From Candidatus Atribacteria bacterium (GTDB taxonomy: Bacteria > Bipolaricaulota > Bipolaricaulia > UBA7950 > UBA9294): a DNA stretch of 6,229 nt. The notes below the pieces were generated by a model. It did not search any database. It worked only from the letters and a program-made list of their open reading frames with translations, and was not told the DNA's origin. Of the stretch, positions 1 to 6,088 are shown one piece after another (position 1 is the stretch's first letter; the number at the start of each line of letters is the position of its first letter). Where the stretch lies: positions 1 to 6,229 of the forward strand of contig SPBW01000126.1 in the NCBI GenBank assembly GCA_004525685.1, in the 5' to 3' direction. The translations under genes were made by a program, and so were the position numbers.

Positions 1-1
1 C

Positions 2-509
2 TCATGGACCAGTGAGCTCCGTTGCTCCAACGTCCTGCATGAGCAAGGCACTTGCGTAGTCTTTGTGCGACAGCGCAGCCGATCGCTGGAAGGCGTTCTC
101 CACAGCTCGCGCTCTCGTGTTGAATCGGATCTGGCTATCGGATGAGCACTGGCGAAGACATCGCCAAGCATTGCGCCACATGCATCGTCTATCGTCCAGA
201 GGCGTAATCCATAGGCAGAAGCAAGACCCAAGCCCTTCTCGTCGCCCATGGCACCGCTTTCATCTTCAAAGGTTGTTACTCAAGGACTAGAGCAAGCCAG
301 TAGAAGGCCGAAGATGGGAAGCGCAATGGGATTTACGCATCCTTCAGTCCGCGCAGGATCTCAGCGAGGATGGGTCGCTTGACGTGCATGATCCCGTGCA
401 TGCGGAGGACTCTAGTCGACAAGATTCGCACCCCAACATTTGGGACGAGGATGCTCCGTCTGAAGCACTCGAGGAGTCCGGAGATGGAGAGGCACTCTGA
501 GCTGCTTCC
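2..509 (-). pseudogene. Decayed coding DNA, minus strand, frames broken
   Basis: I do not recognise the product. Read on the minus strand, three stretches look coding but are not in one frame. From 509 to 336, 58 open codons end at a TAA (333-335) with the tail PILAEILRGLKDA; about three quarters of these codons end in G or C. A second frame is open from 360 to 283, meets a TGA at 280-282, and is open again from 279; about half of its codons down to position 124 start with G, as in real genes (for example GLGLASAYGLRLWTIDDA). Below about position 130 that signal moves to a third frame, which reads ARAVENAFQRSAALSHKDY and stops at 2-4. The switch of coding signal between frames is the evidence for frameshifts. 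These may be one broken gene or two. The stretch 509-336 is exactly in register with an open plus-strand frame, so strand choice there rests on the more protein-like composition of the minus reading. An alternative is plain non-coding DNA. Confidence 0.35.
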
Positions 510-728
510 CTAGGGGCTCGAACTCTTGAGAGCGCAGACGCTATCTATCCGTGTCCAAGTGGCCGCTCCCCTTCAACGGCCTATGAAGAATCGGAACGGC
601 TGATGTCATCAACGATTGATGGGTTTCTCTGGAGCCTGTGGCACTGAATGTAGACGCGTCGATTGCTGTGTCATGGTGAGTTACAGACCCTCTGCTGATG
701 TTCGCATGCTTCAAAAGCCCAATCACGT

Positions 729-950
729 CTACATATTAGTCACGTTGACTGCTCCAGCATCTCCTTGCTCAGAAGATTGTGATCCGACTCCAGGCCCAAG
801 ACAGGTATCTGGAGCCTCCGAGTGGACGATTTGAAGCTTCCCATTGGATAGGACCTAGAACAAGCGACCTTTGATGGGAGTCAGTACACGCAATCGCCCA
901 TCGTAGCGATGCTCTAGAATGATGGCGCGTTTGAGCGAACATTGACATTT
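729..950 (-). pseudogene. Possible transposase C-terminal remnant
   Basis: One minus-strand frame, interrupted by a single TAG at 855-857 and ending at a TAG at 729-731, reads LKRAIILEHRYDGRLRV followed by a further basic and hydrophobic stretch, then about 41 codons rich in G, S and E. The pattern of basic residue, beta strand, E-x-x-x-DG and another beta strand recalls the small C-terminal barrel of DDE transposases of the integrase type (IS481/ISNCY-like). This is recognition by eye of a short segment and no catalytic residues are present in the window. No flanking inverted repeats were found. First-position G is not raised in the first part, so the coding evidence is weak. It could equally be chance or another decayed gene. 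Confidence 0.2.
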
Positions 951-1001
951 CGCGCGGTGTGAGTGCAGAGTACTTGAGCGGCAAGGGGGACAGGAAGACA
1001 A

Positions 1002-1568
1002 ATGGCGACATCAGTCATGGCACTCCAGTTTGCCTACTACATGAGTAAGAAGAGCTTGGGCCGACGACGATTGGCGAGTCGAACGGGGCTGACTGAAATG
1101 GTGGTGCGAGTTGAGTTGGAGCGTATGCGCAGCCAAGGGATCGTTCAATTCGATCACTCGGGCGTCAACCTGACTGCCAAGGGACAATATCAGTTCGCTC
1201 CTTTCCTGAAACGGATTCAATGGGTGGATGAAGTCTGTCTGAAAACCTTGCGCCTGGATGCGATAGAGATTGCAGCACACTTGTCCAGCGAGGCTGCTTC
1301 CCCTCCTGCGTGGATACTACGAGACGAAGCCATCCGCGAAGGAGCAACCGGTATGATGCTCATGGTTCACGGTGCAGCAGGCTGGATGTTCTCTCACGAT
1401 CGTGAAGCCATCCGCAAGTTGAACTCTGCGGATGCTGATGAGATCGAGGCGAGATTCCCCGACGCGCGGCCGGGCGATTTCCTGCTCATCGTCTCTGCTC
1501 CGACGCGCAAGCAGGCAGGTTGCGGTCTGTGGCGAGGCATCCAGTCCATACAGCAACAGAACAATTAG
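1002..1568 (+). CDS. Winged-helix DNA-binding protein, DUF4443-like, putative regulator
   Basis: This 188-residue protein begins with a winged-helix domain (about residues 5-70). The helix-turn-helix reads RRLASRTGLTEMVVRVELER (22-41), followed by the wing with RSQGIVQF and GVNLTAKG. The C-terminal part (about 105-182) has REAIREGA-like spacing (RDEAIREGATGMML), an E-rich helix and the strand PGDFLLIVSAP. The architecture matches my memory of DUF4443 proteins, mostly archaeal, in which a winged helix is joined to a small ligand- or effector-binding-like domain; the family assignment is by eye. The start is supported by AGGA at 992-995, six bases upstream. There are no membrane segments, so it should be cytoplasmic. 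The gene ends 87 bp before an ABC importer operon whose promoter region carries a palindrome, so it is the natural candidate for controlling that operon. Its effector is unknown; it has too few Cys/His residues in a cluster to argue for direct metal sensing. Confidence 0.8.
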   Translation: MATSVMALQFAYYMSKKSLGRRRLASRTGLTEMVVRVELERMRSQGIVQFDHSGVNLTAKGQYQFAPFLKRIQWVDEVCLKTLRLDAIEIAAHLSSEAASPPAWILRDEAIREGATGMMLMVHGAAGWMFSHDREAIRKLNSADADEIEARFPDARPGDFLLIVSAPTRKQAGCGLWRGIQSIQQQNN

Positions 1569-1576
1569 ACAGAATG

Positions 1577-1605
1577 TTGCCTTTGCAGGATCAACCCTCT
1601 ACTAT
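1577..1605 (+). promoter_or_regulatory. Predicted promoter of the importer operon
   Basis: A -35-like TTGCCT (1577-1582, four of six consensus bases) and a -10-like TACTAT (1600-1605, four of six) are separated by 17 bp. Transcription would start near 1611-1613, just ahead of the inverted repeat. The pair starts nine bases after the stop codon of the winged-helix gene, which suggests that the importer can be transcribed separately from it. Confidence 0.45.
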
Positions 1606-1615
1606 GACATCCCCG

Positions 1616-1638
1616 AAGCGGGATAACATATCCCGCTT
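1616..1638. promoter_or_regulatory. Perfect 10+10 bp inverted repeat, likely operator
   Basis: AAGCGGGATA (1616-1625) and TATCCCGCTT (1629-1638) are exact reverse complements around the three-base centre ACA. The repeat lies immediately downstream of the predicted -10 and about 18 bp before the binding-protein start, leaving the ribosome binding site (1645-1650) free. This size and position suit a dimeric repressor's operator; the upstream winged-helix protein is the obvious candidate binder. No T-run follows, so it is not an intrinsic terminator. An RNA hairpin role in the leader is the alternative. Confidence 0.6.
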
Positions 1639-1655
1639 GCGAAAGGAAGGATCCA

Positions 1656-2531
1656 ATGAAGGTTTTCGGAATCATCTTAGGCACGCTCCTTCTTGCCGCG
1701 TCATCGTCACTCATCGAGGTTGCTGCATACCCGATCAGTGTGATCGACGATCGCGGCCAACAGATCGCCATAGAGGATCGAGCAGAACGAATCGTGACCT
1801 TGAATGCCTTGTACGCGCAGATCATCGTTGACTTGGGTGAGAGCCACCGCATCATTGCCATTGCTGCATCTGCAGATAATCCAGACGAACTGGCAGATCT
1901 CCCCACAGTTGGACCTGCGTTTGCTCCTAACATTGAAGTGCTCCTCGGGATGGATCCAGACTTGGTCTTGGGCGCCAACGACTGGGGCGGGGAACGCCCG
2001 GCACTAGAGGCGGTTGGCGTGCCCGTGCTAACGACACCTTGGCTAATGAGTGTCCGAGGCATCTTCGATACAGTCCGAACCATTGCTGCAGCGCTTGACG
2101 TGTCGCAGGCGGGGGAGCTTCTCGTAGGGCGAATCGCCACTCAACTCATCGAGGCAGAGGCGGTTGCACTTGGAAAGCCGACGGTTTCCGCCGCGTTCCT
2201 TTACGCGGATTCTTCTGAAAATCCCCCCTATGCAGCAGGTGCAGACTCTATTGAGCACGAGCTGATCTTGAGAGGCGGCGGGACCAACGTATTTGGGGAG
2301 CTTGAGTGGAGTGTCCAGGTGAGTTTCGAAGAGATTCTTGCTCGAAATCCCGAGGTGATCTTCACTGCACCGTCTCAGGTCGAGAACATCACGGGCAATG
2401 TCTTCTTGCAGTCCGTTGCTGCAGTCGTCAGCGGGCGCGTGATTGGAATTCGAGCCAGCACGGTGGCATCGACGCAAGTCGCTGATGCGCTTGTGGCAAT
2501 CATCAACGGACTGCATGTCGCCAATCCGTAA
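1656..2531 (+). CDS. ABC importer periplasmic binding protein (BtuF/FepB type)
   Basis: This is the solute-binding component of a type II ABC importer, expected to capture a metal chelate such as cobalamin, haem or an iron-siderophore in the periplasm. Residues 1-24 form a Sec signal peptide (MKVFGIILGTLLLAA core, probable cleavage after EVAA); there is no lipobox cysteine, so the mature protein is soluble. The mature part opens with the usual strand SVIDDRGQQIAI and RIVTLN, then PTVGPAFAPNIEVLLGMDPDLVLG (split here: PTVGPAFAPNIE at 83-94, PDLVLG at 101-106), a hallmark of the periplasmic binding protein family PF01497. The second lobe contains SFEEILARNPEVIF (223-236). The length of 291 aa is normal. 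The start has a strong ribosome binding site, GGAAGG at 1645-1650. It is first in the operon, and the permease gene overlaps its end. The ligand cannot be deduced from sequence, and no cobalamin riboswitch fits in the 87 bp upstream. Confidence 0.93.
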   Translation: MKVFGIILGTLLLAASSSLIEVAAYPISVIDDRGQQIAIEDRAERIVTLNALYAQIIVDLGESHRIIAIAASADNPDELADLPTVGPAFAPNIEVLLGMDPDLVLGANDWGGERPALEAVGVPVLTTPWLMSVRGIFDTVRTIAAALDVSQAGELLVGRIATQLIEAEAVALGKPTVSAAFLYADSSENPPYAAGADSIEHELILRGGGTNVFGELEWSVQVSFEEILARNPEVIFTAPSQVENITGNVFLQSVAAVVSGRVIGIRASTVASTQVADALVAIINGLHVANP

Positions 2532-3555
2532 CATCATGACCGTTCGCAGTCATCGCCTAGGCCTATGGGTCATTTGGAGTCTGCTCGTCTTGTTGGTGGC
2601 CTCCGTTGTGGCGGGCATCATGGTCGGGCCCGTGATGATTCCTGCACGAACCGTCATTGCGAGCCTGTTTGACGTTCAAGATGACAGCATATCCGCCATT
2701 CATCGGATCATTGTTCTCCAGATTCGGCTGCCACGCGTGTTGCTCGGATTGCTGGTAGGATCGGCGTTGGCCGTCTCAGGTGCGGCCATGCAAGGCGTAT
2801 TCGGCAACCCGCTTGCCAGCCCGTACATCCTTGGCATTGCGAGTGGCGCGACTGCAGGTGCAGCAGTCGCCATACTCTTTGCCAGCGGCTCATTGCTCTT
2901 CTTGCCGATGGGTGCATTCATCGGCGCATCTGTGGCGGCGTTGGCCGTCTTCCGGCTCGCGCGAGGATCTGATGGCCGGACATCGGTACTCACACTGATT
3001 CTTGCGGGTGTAGCAATCGGCGCCCTGTTCTCTGCTCTGACGAGCTTCCTTCTGTTTCTGAGCTCTGGCGGAGAGAAGCTATCCGACGTTCTCTTCTGGA
3101 TCATGGGCGGGTTGGGAAGGGCAAGCTGGACATCCGTCGCCGTGCTAGCACCGATTGTCGTGGCGGGTATTTCTGCCGTGCTCTACTTCACCAGGGATCT
3201 CAATGCACTCGCCCTTGGGGAGGAAGGAGCCCAGCACGTTGGAGTGAATCCTGAATCGCTCTATCGATGGCTGCTCGTCTTGACGACATTGCTTACTGCG
3301 TCTGCCGTTGCCATGGCTGGAACGATCGGGTTCATCGGATTGGTTGTTCCTCACGTGATGCGGCTGCTTCTGGGTCCGGATCATCGTCGTTTGATTCCCG
3401 CGTCGGCGCTTGTTGGCGGATGCTTCCTTATCTGGTCAGACATGGCCGCTCGGACAGTGCTGGCTCCGGCTGAGCTGCCCGTCGGCGTGATTACCGCCTT
3501 CTTTGGCGCGCCATTCTTCTTGTACTTGCTGAAGACGCGAGGGGCGAGCCTCTGA
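2515..3555 (+). CDS. FecCD/BtuC-family ABC importer permease
   Basis: This is the transmembrane subunit that forms the channel for the binding protein's ligand in the inner membrane, as a dimer of about 10 helices each. Family signatures are clear (numbering from 2515): RLPRVLLGLLVGSALAVSGA at 71-90, then MQGVFGNPLASPYILG at 92-107, the coupling region ALGEEGAQHVGV at 233-244, GFIGLVVPHVMR at 272-283, and ELPVGVITAFFGAPFF at 320-335. At 346 aa it has the usual length. The start is uncertain: an ATG at 2443 would overlap the binding-protein gene by 89 bp and add a non-family basic leader, so it is rejected. ATG 2515 (17 bp overlap) or ATG 2536 (five bases after the upstream stop) are both possible, and neither has a clear ribosome binding site, which suggests translational coupling. 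Its stop overlaps the ATPase start by one base. Confidence 0.93.
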   Translation: MSPIRNIMTVRSHRLGLWVIWSLLVLLVASVVAGIMVGPVMIPARTVIASLFDVQDDSISAIHRIIVLQIRLPRVLLGLLVGSALAVSGAAMQGVFGNPLASPYILGIASGATAGAAVAILFASGSLLFLPMGAFIGASVAALAVFRLARGSDGRTSVLTLILAGVAIGALFSALTSFLLFLSSGGEKLSDVLFWIMGGLGRASWTSVAVLAPIVVAGISAVLYFTRDLNALALGEEGAQHVGVNPESLYRWLLVLTTLLTASAVAMAGTIGFIGLVVPHVMRLLLGPDHRRLIPASALVGGCFLIWSDMAARTVLAPAELPVGVITAFFGAPFFLYLLKTRGASL

Positions 3556-4346
3556 TGCGCATTGAAGCGAGAAACCTCTCGTTCGCCTATTCCGAGTCAT
3601 CCCTGGCATTGAACGACGTGAGCCTAGAGGTACCCAGTGGAAGCGCTTCCGCGCTCATTGGCCCGAATGGTTCAGGGAAGAGCACACTGCTGCGCGTCAT
3701 CTCCGGCGTATTGCGACCCCAGAGCGGAGCAGTGTTCCTGGATGGCGACCCGATCGCCAGGCGCTCGACACGGGATTTGGCACGGCATCTGGCAATGGTT
3801 GAACAGGAACGGGCAATGGGCTTTGATTTCTTGGTTCGCGAAGTCGTTGCCCTGGGCAGAATACCGCATCGGGCACGGTTTGCAGGGCAAACGCAGGCAG
3901 ATGTGCAAACGATCAGGCACGCGATGGAGCTTGCTGACGTATGTGCATTGGCCAATCGGTCCATCCACGCCATCTCTGGAGGCGAACGGCAACGCGTCTA
4001 TTTGGCGCTAGCGCTGGCGCAAGAGCCCGCTGTTCTCCTATTGGATGAGCCAACGACGCATCTTGATCTTCGGCATCAAACCGAGTTCATGTCGATCGTT
4101 CGGCAGCAAGCCACGGAGGGGATGACTGTACTGATCGCAATTCACGATCTAACGGTGGCAGCGCAGGTAGCGGATCGCATGGCACTGATGGGTGACGGAC
4201 AGATGATCGTTGCAGGCACGCCGGGAGATGTACTCACAGCAGAGAACATTGAGAGCACATTTGGCGTTCGCGCGATCGTCGGAATACATCCAGAGCTGGG
4301 GAGCACGTATGTACTCCCCAAGCTGGCAGGAAGACGTGAGGCTTAG
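3555..4346 (+). CDS. ABC importer ATPase (FecE/BtuD type)
   Basis: This is the ATP-hydrolysing subunit that powers the importer from the cytoplasmic side. All nucleotide-binding motifs are present: Walker A GPNGSGKS (36-43), Q-loop glutamine Q84 (in MVEQERAMGF), signature SGGERQR (141-147), Walker B LLLDEP with catalytic E165, D-loop HLD and H-loop histidine H197 (IAIHDLT). The region between Q-loop and signature contains VREVVALGRIPHR, typical of ATPases paired with FecCD permeases. The 263 aa length is normal and the protein looks functional. Its ATG overlaps the permease stop (TGATG), showing tight translational coupling. The C-terminal extension after about residue 235 (GVRAIVGIHPELGSTYVLP) is the usual small domain of this subfamily. 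Confidence 0.95.
   Translation: MRIEARNLSFAYSESSLALNDVSLEVPSGSASALIGPNGSGKSTLLRVISGVLRPQSGAVFLDGDPIARRSTRDLARHLAMVEQERAMGFDFLVREVVALGRIPHRARFAGQTQADVQTIRHAMELADVCALANRSIHAISGGERQRVYLALALAQEPAVLLLDEPTTHLDLRHQTEFMSIVRQQATEGMTVLIAIHDLTVAAQVADRMALMGDGQMIVAGTPGDVLTAENIESTFGVRAIVGIHPELGSTYVLPKLAGRREA
4294..4324 (+). repeat. Inverted repeat in the 3' end of the ATPase gene
   Basis: AGCTGGGGAG (4294-4303) can pair with CTCCCC (4314-4319) and AGCT (4321-4324), with one bulged A at 4320 and a 10-base loop. It lies inside the coding sequence, 20 bp before the stop, and is not followed by a T-run, so it is not called a terminator. It could slow ribosomes or protect the transcript's 3' end, or be chance. 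Confidence 0.25.
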
Positions 4347-4573
4347 GTTCTCTTCTCTTTTGGTGCTAGTCATCCTTGCAGCAATGAGGCAGGCTGCCCA
4401 GAGATCCAGTCGGGGGCGAAGCAGCCCGATGATGGATCGAGACTCGTAGCCATGAAGCTGAAAATGCGTTGGTGGCTCTGCCCGCACATTCGGATCGCTA
4501 TGCGGCATGAAGGTCATCAATCCTGCCACTTGCTGGCCGGATCGCCTTGAACATCACAACAACGTGTTGATTC
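4347..4573. other. Intergenic region after the importer operon
   Basis: No convincing gene lies here. A minus-strand frame starting at ATG 4529 runs through the gap but continues antisense into the ATPase gene and has no ribosome binding site. A 32-codon plus-strand frame (ATG at 4452) also lacks one. The gap holds a nested imperfect inverted repeat: GATCCA (4403-4408) with TGGATC (4433-4438) outside, and TCGGG (4410-4414) with CCCGA (4425-4429) inside, without a T-run. No intrinsic terminator for the importer operon is evident. Confidence 0.5.
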
Positions 4574-4602
4574 TTGACAGAGTCCAGAAGGCGTCATAGT
4601 AT
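4574..4602 (+). promoter_or_regulatory. Promoter of the aminotransferase gene
   Basis: A perfect consensus -35 TTGACA (4574-4579) and a -10-like TAGTAT (4597-4602, four of six) are separated by the optimal 17 bp. Transcription would start near 4609, giving a leader of about 30 bases. The leader ends in GGGAG at 4632-4636, four bases before the ATG at 4641. No operator-like repeat was seen around it, consistent with sigma-70-type, possibly constitutive expression. Confidence 0.7.
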
Positions 4603-4640
4603 ACCGACACCTACGAACCGATCCTTACTATGGGAGTGAT

Positions 4641-5966
4641 ATGAACTATACCGGTCCGAAAATCGTGACGCCTCCTCCAGGCCCGAAGGCGCGGGTAATC
4701 ATCGAGAAGGACTTGGCGATGCTTTCGCCATCGCTGACACGAACTGCGCCTCTGGTGGGCTACAGAGCCGAAGGCGTCTATGTTGAAGACATTGACGGAA
4801 ACGTGTTCCTTGACTTCGGATCCGGTATCGGCGTCACGGGTGTGGGGCATCGTCATCCAACCGTGATCGCAGCAGTGAAGAAGCAGCTCGATACCCTCGT
4901 TTTCGTGAACAGCCTCGACTACTACACGCTTCCGCAGGTGGAACTGGCTGAGATGCTGTTCAAGGTGACTCCGGGCGACTTCCCGAAGCGCGTGTTCTAC
5001 TCCAACAGCGGCAGCGAGTCCATCGACACCGCGATCAAGATGGCCAAATGGCATTCCCGGCGAGCGTATGGCGTGGGGTTCATCAATGGCTTCCACGGCA
5101 GGACAGTGGGTGCCATGAGTTTCACAACGACCAACCTAACGGCGAGGAGAGGCTTCGCTCCTCTCTACCCCATCGGTCAATTCACGCCCTATCCCTACTG
5201 CTACCGCTGTTTGTTCAACCGGGAATACCCCAGTTGCGATATGGAATGTGTAGGCTATCTGACCGACGTTGTCTTCAAGAAGATCATCGCGCCGGATGAG
5301 ACAGCGTTCATCTTGTTCGAACCCGTTCAGGGTGCGGGCGGATACATCGTTCCGCCCAAGGAGTTCTTCACGATTCTGTCTGACTTCGCGGAGAAGCACG
5401 GCATCCTCTTGATCGCCGACGAAGTGCAGACGGGATATGGAAGAACCGGGAAGATGTTTGCATCTCAACACTTCGGGCTTGAGCCTGACATCATCACGAT
5501 GTCCAAGGCTTTCGCCAACGGCTTCCCCGCAGCCGCCACGGTTGCCAGAAAGGAAGTCATGGATTGGGACGGCAACGCCCATGAGGGGACCCTGAATGGT
5601 GGCCCGGTCATCATGGAGGCAGCCAAGGCGGTCTTGAAGGTGATTGACGAGGAGAACGTCCTGGAGAACGTCCGCGTGGAGGGTGACTATCTTAGATCGC
5701 AGCTGGAAGAGCTTCAGCAGCGGTACCCCATTATCGGCGATATCCGTGGGATGGGACTGATGATCGGTATCGAATTGGTCAAGGACGAGAAGAAGACGCC
5801 TGCTCGCGAGGAGCGCGACAGGATCATCAATGCCGCTTTCTCGAAGGGGTTGCTCTTAATGGCTGCAGGAGAATCATCTCTGCGCTTGATCCCGCCGATG
5901 ATCATCAACCGTCAGCAGCTCGACATGGGACTAACGATCATGGAGGACTGCCTGAAGGAGCTATAG
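4641..5966 (+). CDS. PLP-dependent class III aminotransferase (4-aminobutyrate/ornithine-like)
   Basis: This cytoplasmic enzyme should transfer an amino group from an omega- or alpha-amino acid to a 2-oxo acid. Class III motifs are complete: NSGSES (122-127, phosphate pocket), FHGR (151-154), FEPVQG (226-231), IADEVQTGYGRTG (258-270, with D260 contacting the PLP ring), ITMSKAFANG (285-294) with the Schiff-base lysine K289, and EGTLNGG (315-321). Glycine-rich DIRGMGLMIGIEL and SSLRLIPP close the small domain. The length of 441 aa is typical. Related archaeal proteins include GABA or ornithine aminotransferases and amino acid racemases, so the substrate is open; acetylornithine aminotransferase is less likely because no arginine genes are nearby. 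Between FHGR and FEPVQG there is a four-cysteine cluster, C187, C190, C199 and C203, with the layout C-x2-C-x8-C-x3-C, which I recall in some archaeal-type relatives. It has its own promoter, ribosome binding site and terminator, so it is monocistronic. Confidence 0.93.
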   Translation: MNYTGPKIVTPPPGPKARVIIEKDLAMLSPSLTRTAPLVGYRAEGVYVEDIDGNVFLDFGSGIGVTGVGHRHPTVIAAVKKQLDTLVFVNSLDYYTLPQVELAEMLFKVTPGDFPKRVFYSNSGSESIDTAIKMAKWHSRRAYGVGFINGFHGRTVGAMSFTTTNLTARRGFAPLYPIGQFTPYPYCYRCLFNREYPSCDMECVGYLTDVVFKKIIAPDETAFILFEPVQGAGGYIVPPKEFFTILSDFAEKHGILLIADEVQTGYGRTGKMFASQHFGLEPDIITMSKAFANGFPAAATVARKEVMDWDGNAHEGTLNGGPVIMEAAKAVLKVIDEENVLENVRVEGDYLRSQLEELQQRYPIIGDIRGMGLMIGIELVKDEKKTPAREERDRIINAAFSKGLLLMAAGESSLRLIPPMIINRQQLDMGLTIMEDCLKEL

Positions 5967-6032
5967 AAGGCTTGCTCGCATGGCGTCTGCCACGCCGCGC
6001 GTGTTGCTCTCTAACACTTCGAGAATCAGAAG

Positions 6033-6061
6033 AAAGGGCGGGCCATAGGGCCCGCCCTTTT
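6033..6061. terminator. Intrinsic terminator between convergent genes
   Basis: AAAGGGCGGGCC (6033-6044) and GGCCCGCCCTTT (6049-6060) form a perfect 12 bp stem with a four-base ATAG loop; the plus-strand copy ends in TTTT. On the minus strand the stem is followed by a T/C-rich run, so the element could stop transcription from both sides. It lies 66 bp after the aminotransferase stop and 28 bp beyond the stop of the convergent gene. Confidence 0.92.
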
Positions 6062-6088
6062 CTACTTACTTGCTGTAGGTTCTTGGTT

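Larger units (their letters stand above)
1..1001. other. Region without an intact gene
   Basis: No reading frame here has both a credible start with a ribosome binding site and a protein-like product of reasonable length. Short open frames on both strands have basic, Cys/His/Arg/Ser-rich translations typical of non-coding or antisense reading. No tRNA, rRNA, CRISPR repeat or tandem repeat was seen. What can be supported are the decayed minus-strand fragments listed separately and, at its right edge, the upstream region of the winged-helix gene. A near-consensus -10 hexamer TAGAAT lies at 915-920 but has no matching -35, and a TTGACA at 942-947 has no good -10 at the right distance, so no promoter is called. 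Confidence 0.6.

Noticed and set aside
63..290. 75-codon plus-strand open frame, in frame with 291-500 across one TAG
   Set aside because: The first part is rich in R, H and S and has no ribosome binding site; the second part is extremely D/E/S-rich, as expected for the antisense of an I/L/V-rich minus-strand frame in exact register.
505..530. Minus-strand GAGTTCGAGCCCC resembling a tRNA T-arm
   Set aside because: The flanking bases do not form the 5 bp T stem, and no anticodon arm, D arm or acceptor stem could be found around it.
769..1011. 80-codon minus-strand open frame
   Set aside because: No ribosome binding site, low-complexity translation, and it overlaps the start of the supported winged-helix gene.
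1569..1655. Possible cobalamin riboswitch ahead of the importer
   Set aside because: The 87 bp gap is too short for the known riboswitch and lacks its B12-box; the only structure is the short palindrome.
1565..2140. 191-codon minus-strand open frame
   Set aside because: It is antisense to the binding-protein gene, covers the promoter and palindrome, and its translation is S/P/R/M-rich, typical of a shadow frame.
2043..2537. 164-codon minus-strand open frame
   Set aside because: Antisense to the intact binding-protein gene; C/R/H-rich translation without any family features.
4149..4529. 126-codon minus-strand open frame reaching into the intergenic gap
   Set aside because: Two thirds of it is antisense to the ATPase gene, no ribosome binding site precedes its ATG, and the intergenic part alone shows no recognisable motif.
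4611..5096. 161-codon minus-strand open frame
   Set aside because: Antisense to the aminotransferase, whose motifs are complete; also runs across its ribosome binding site.
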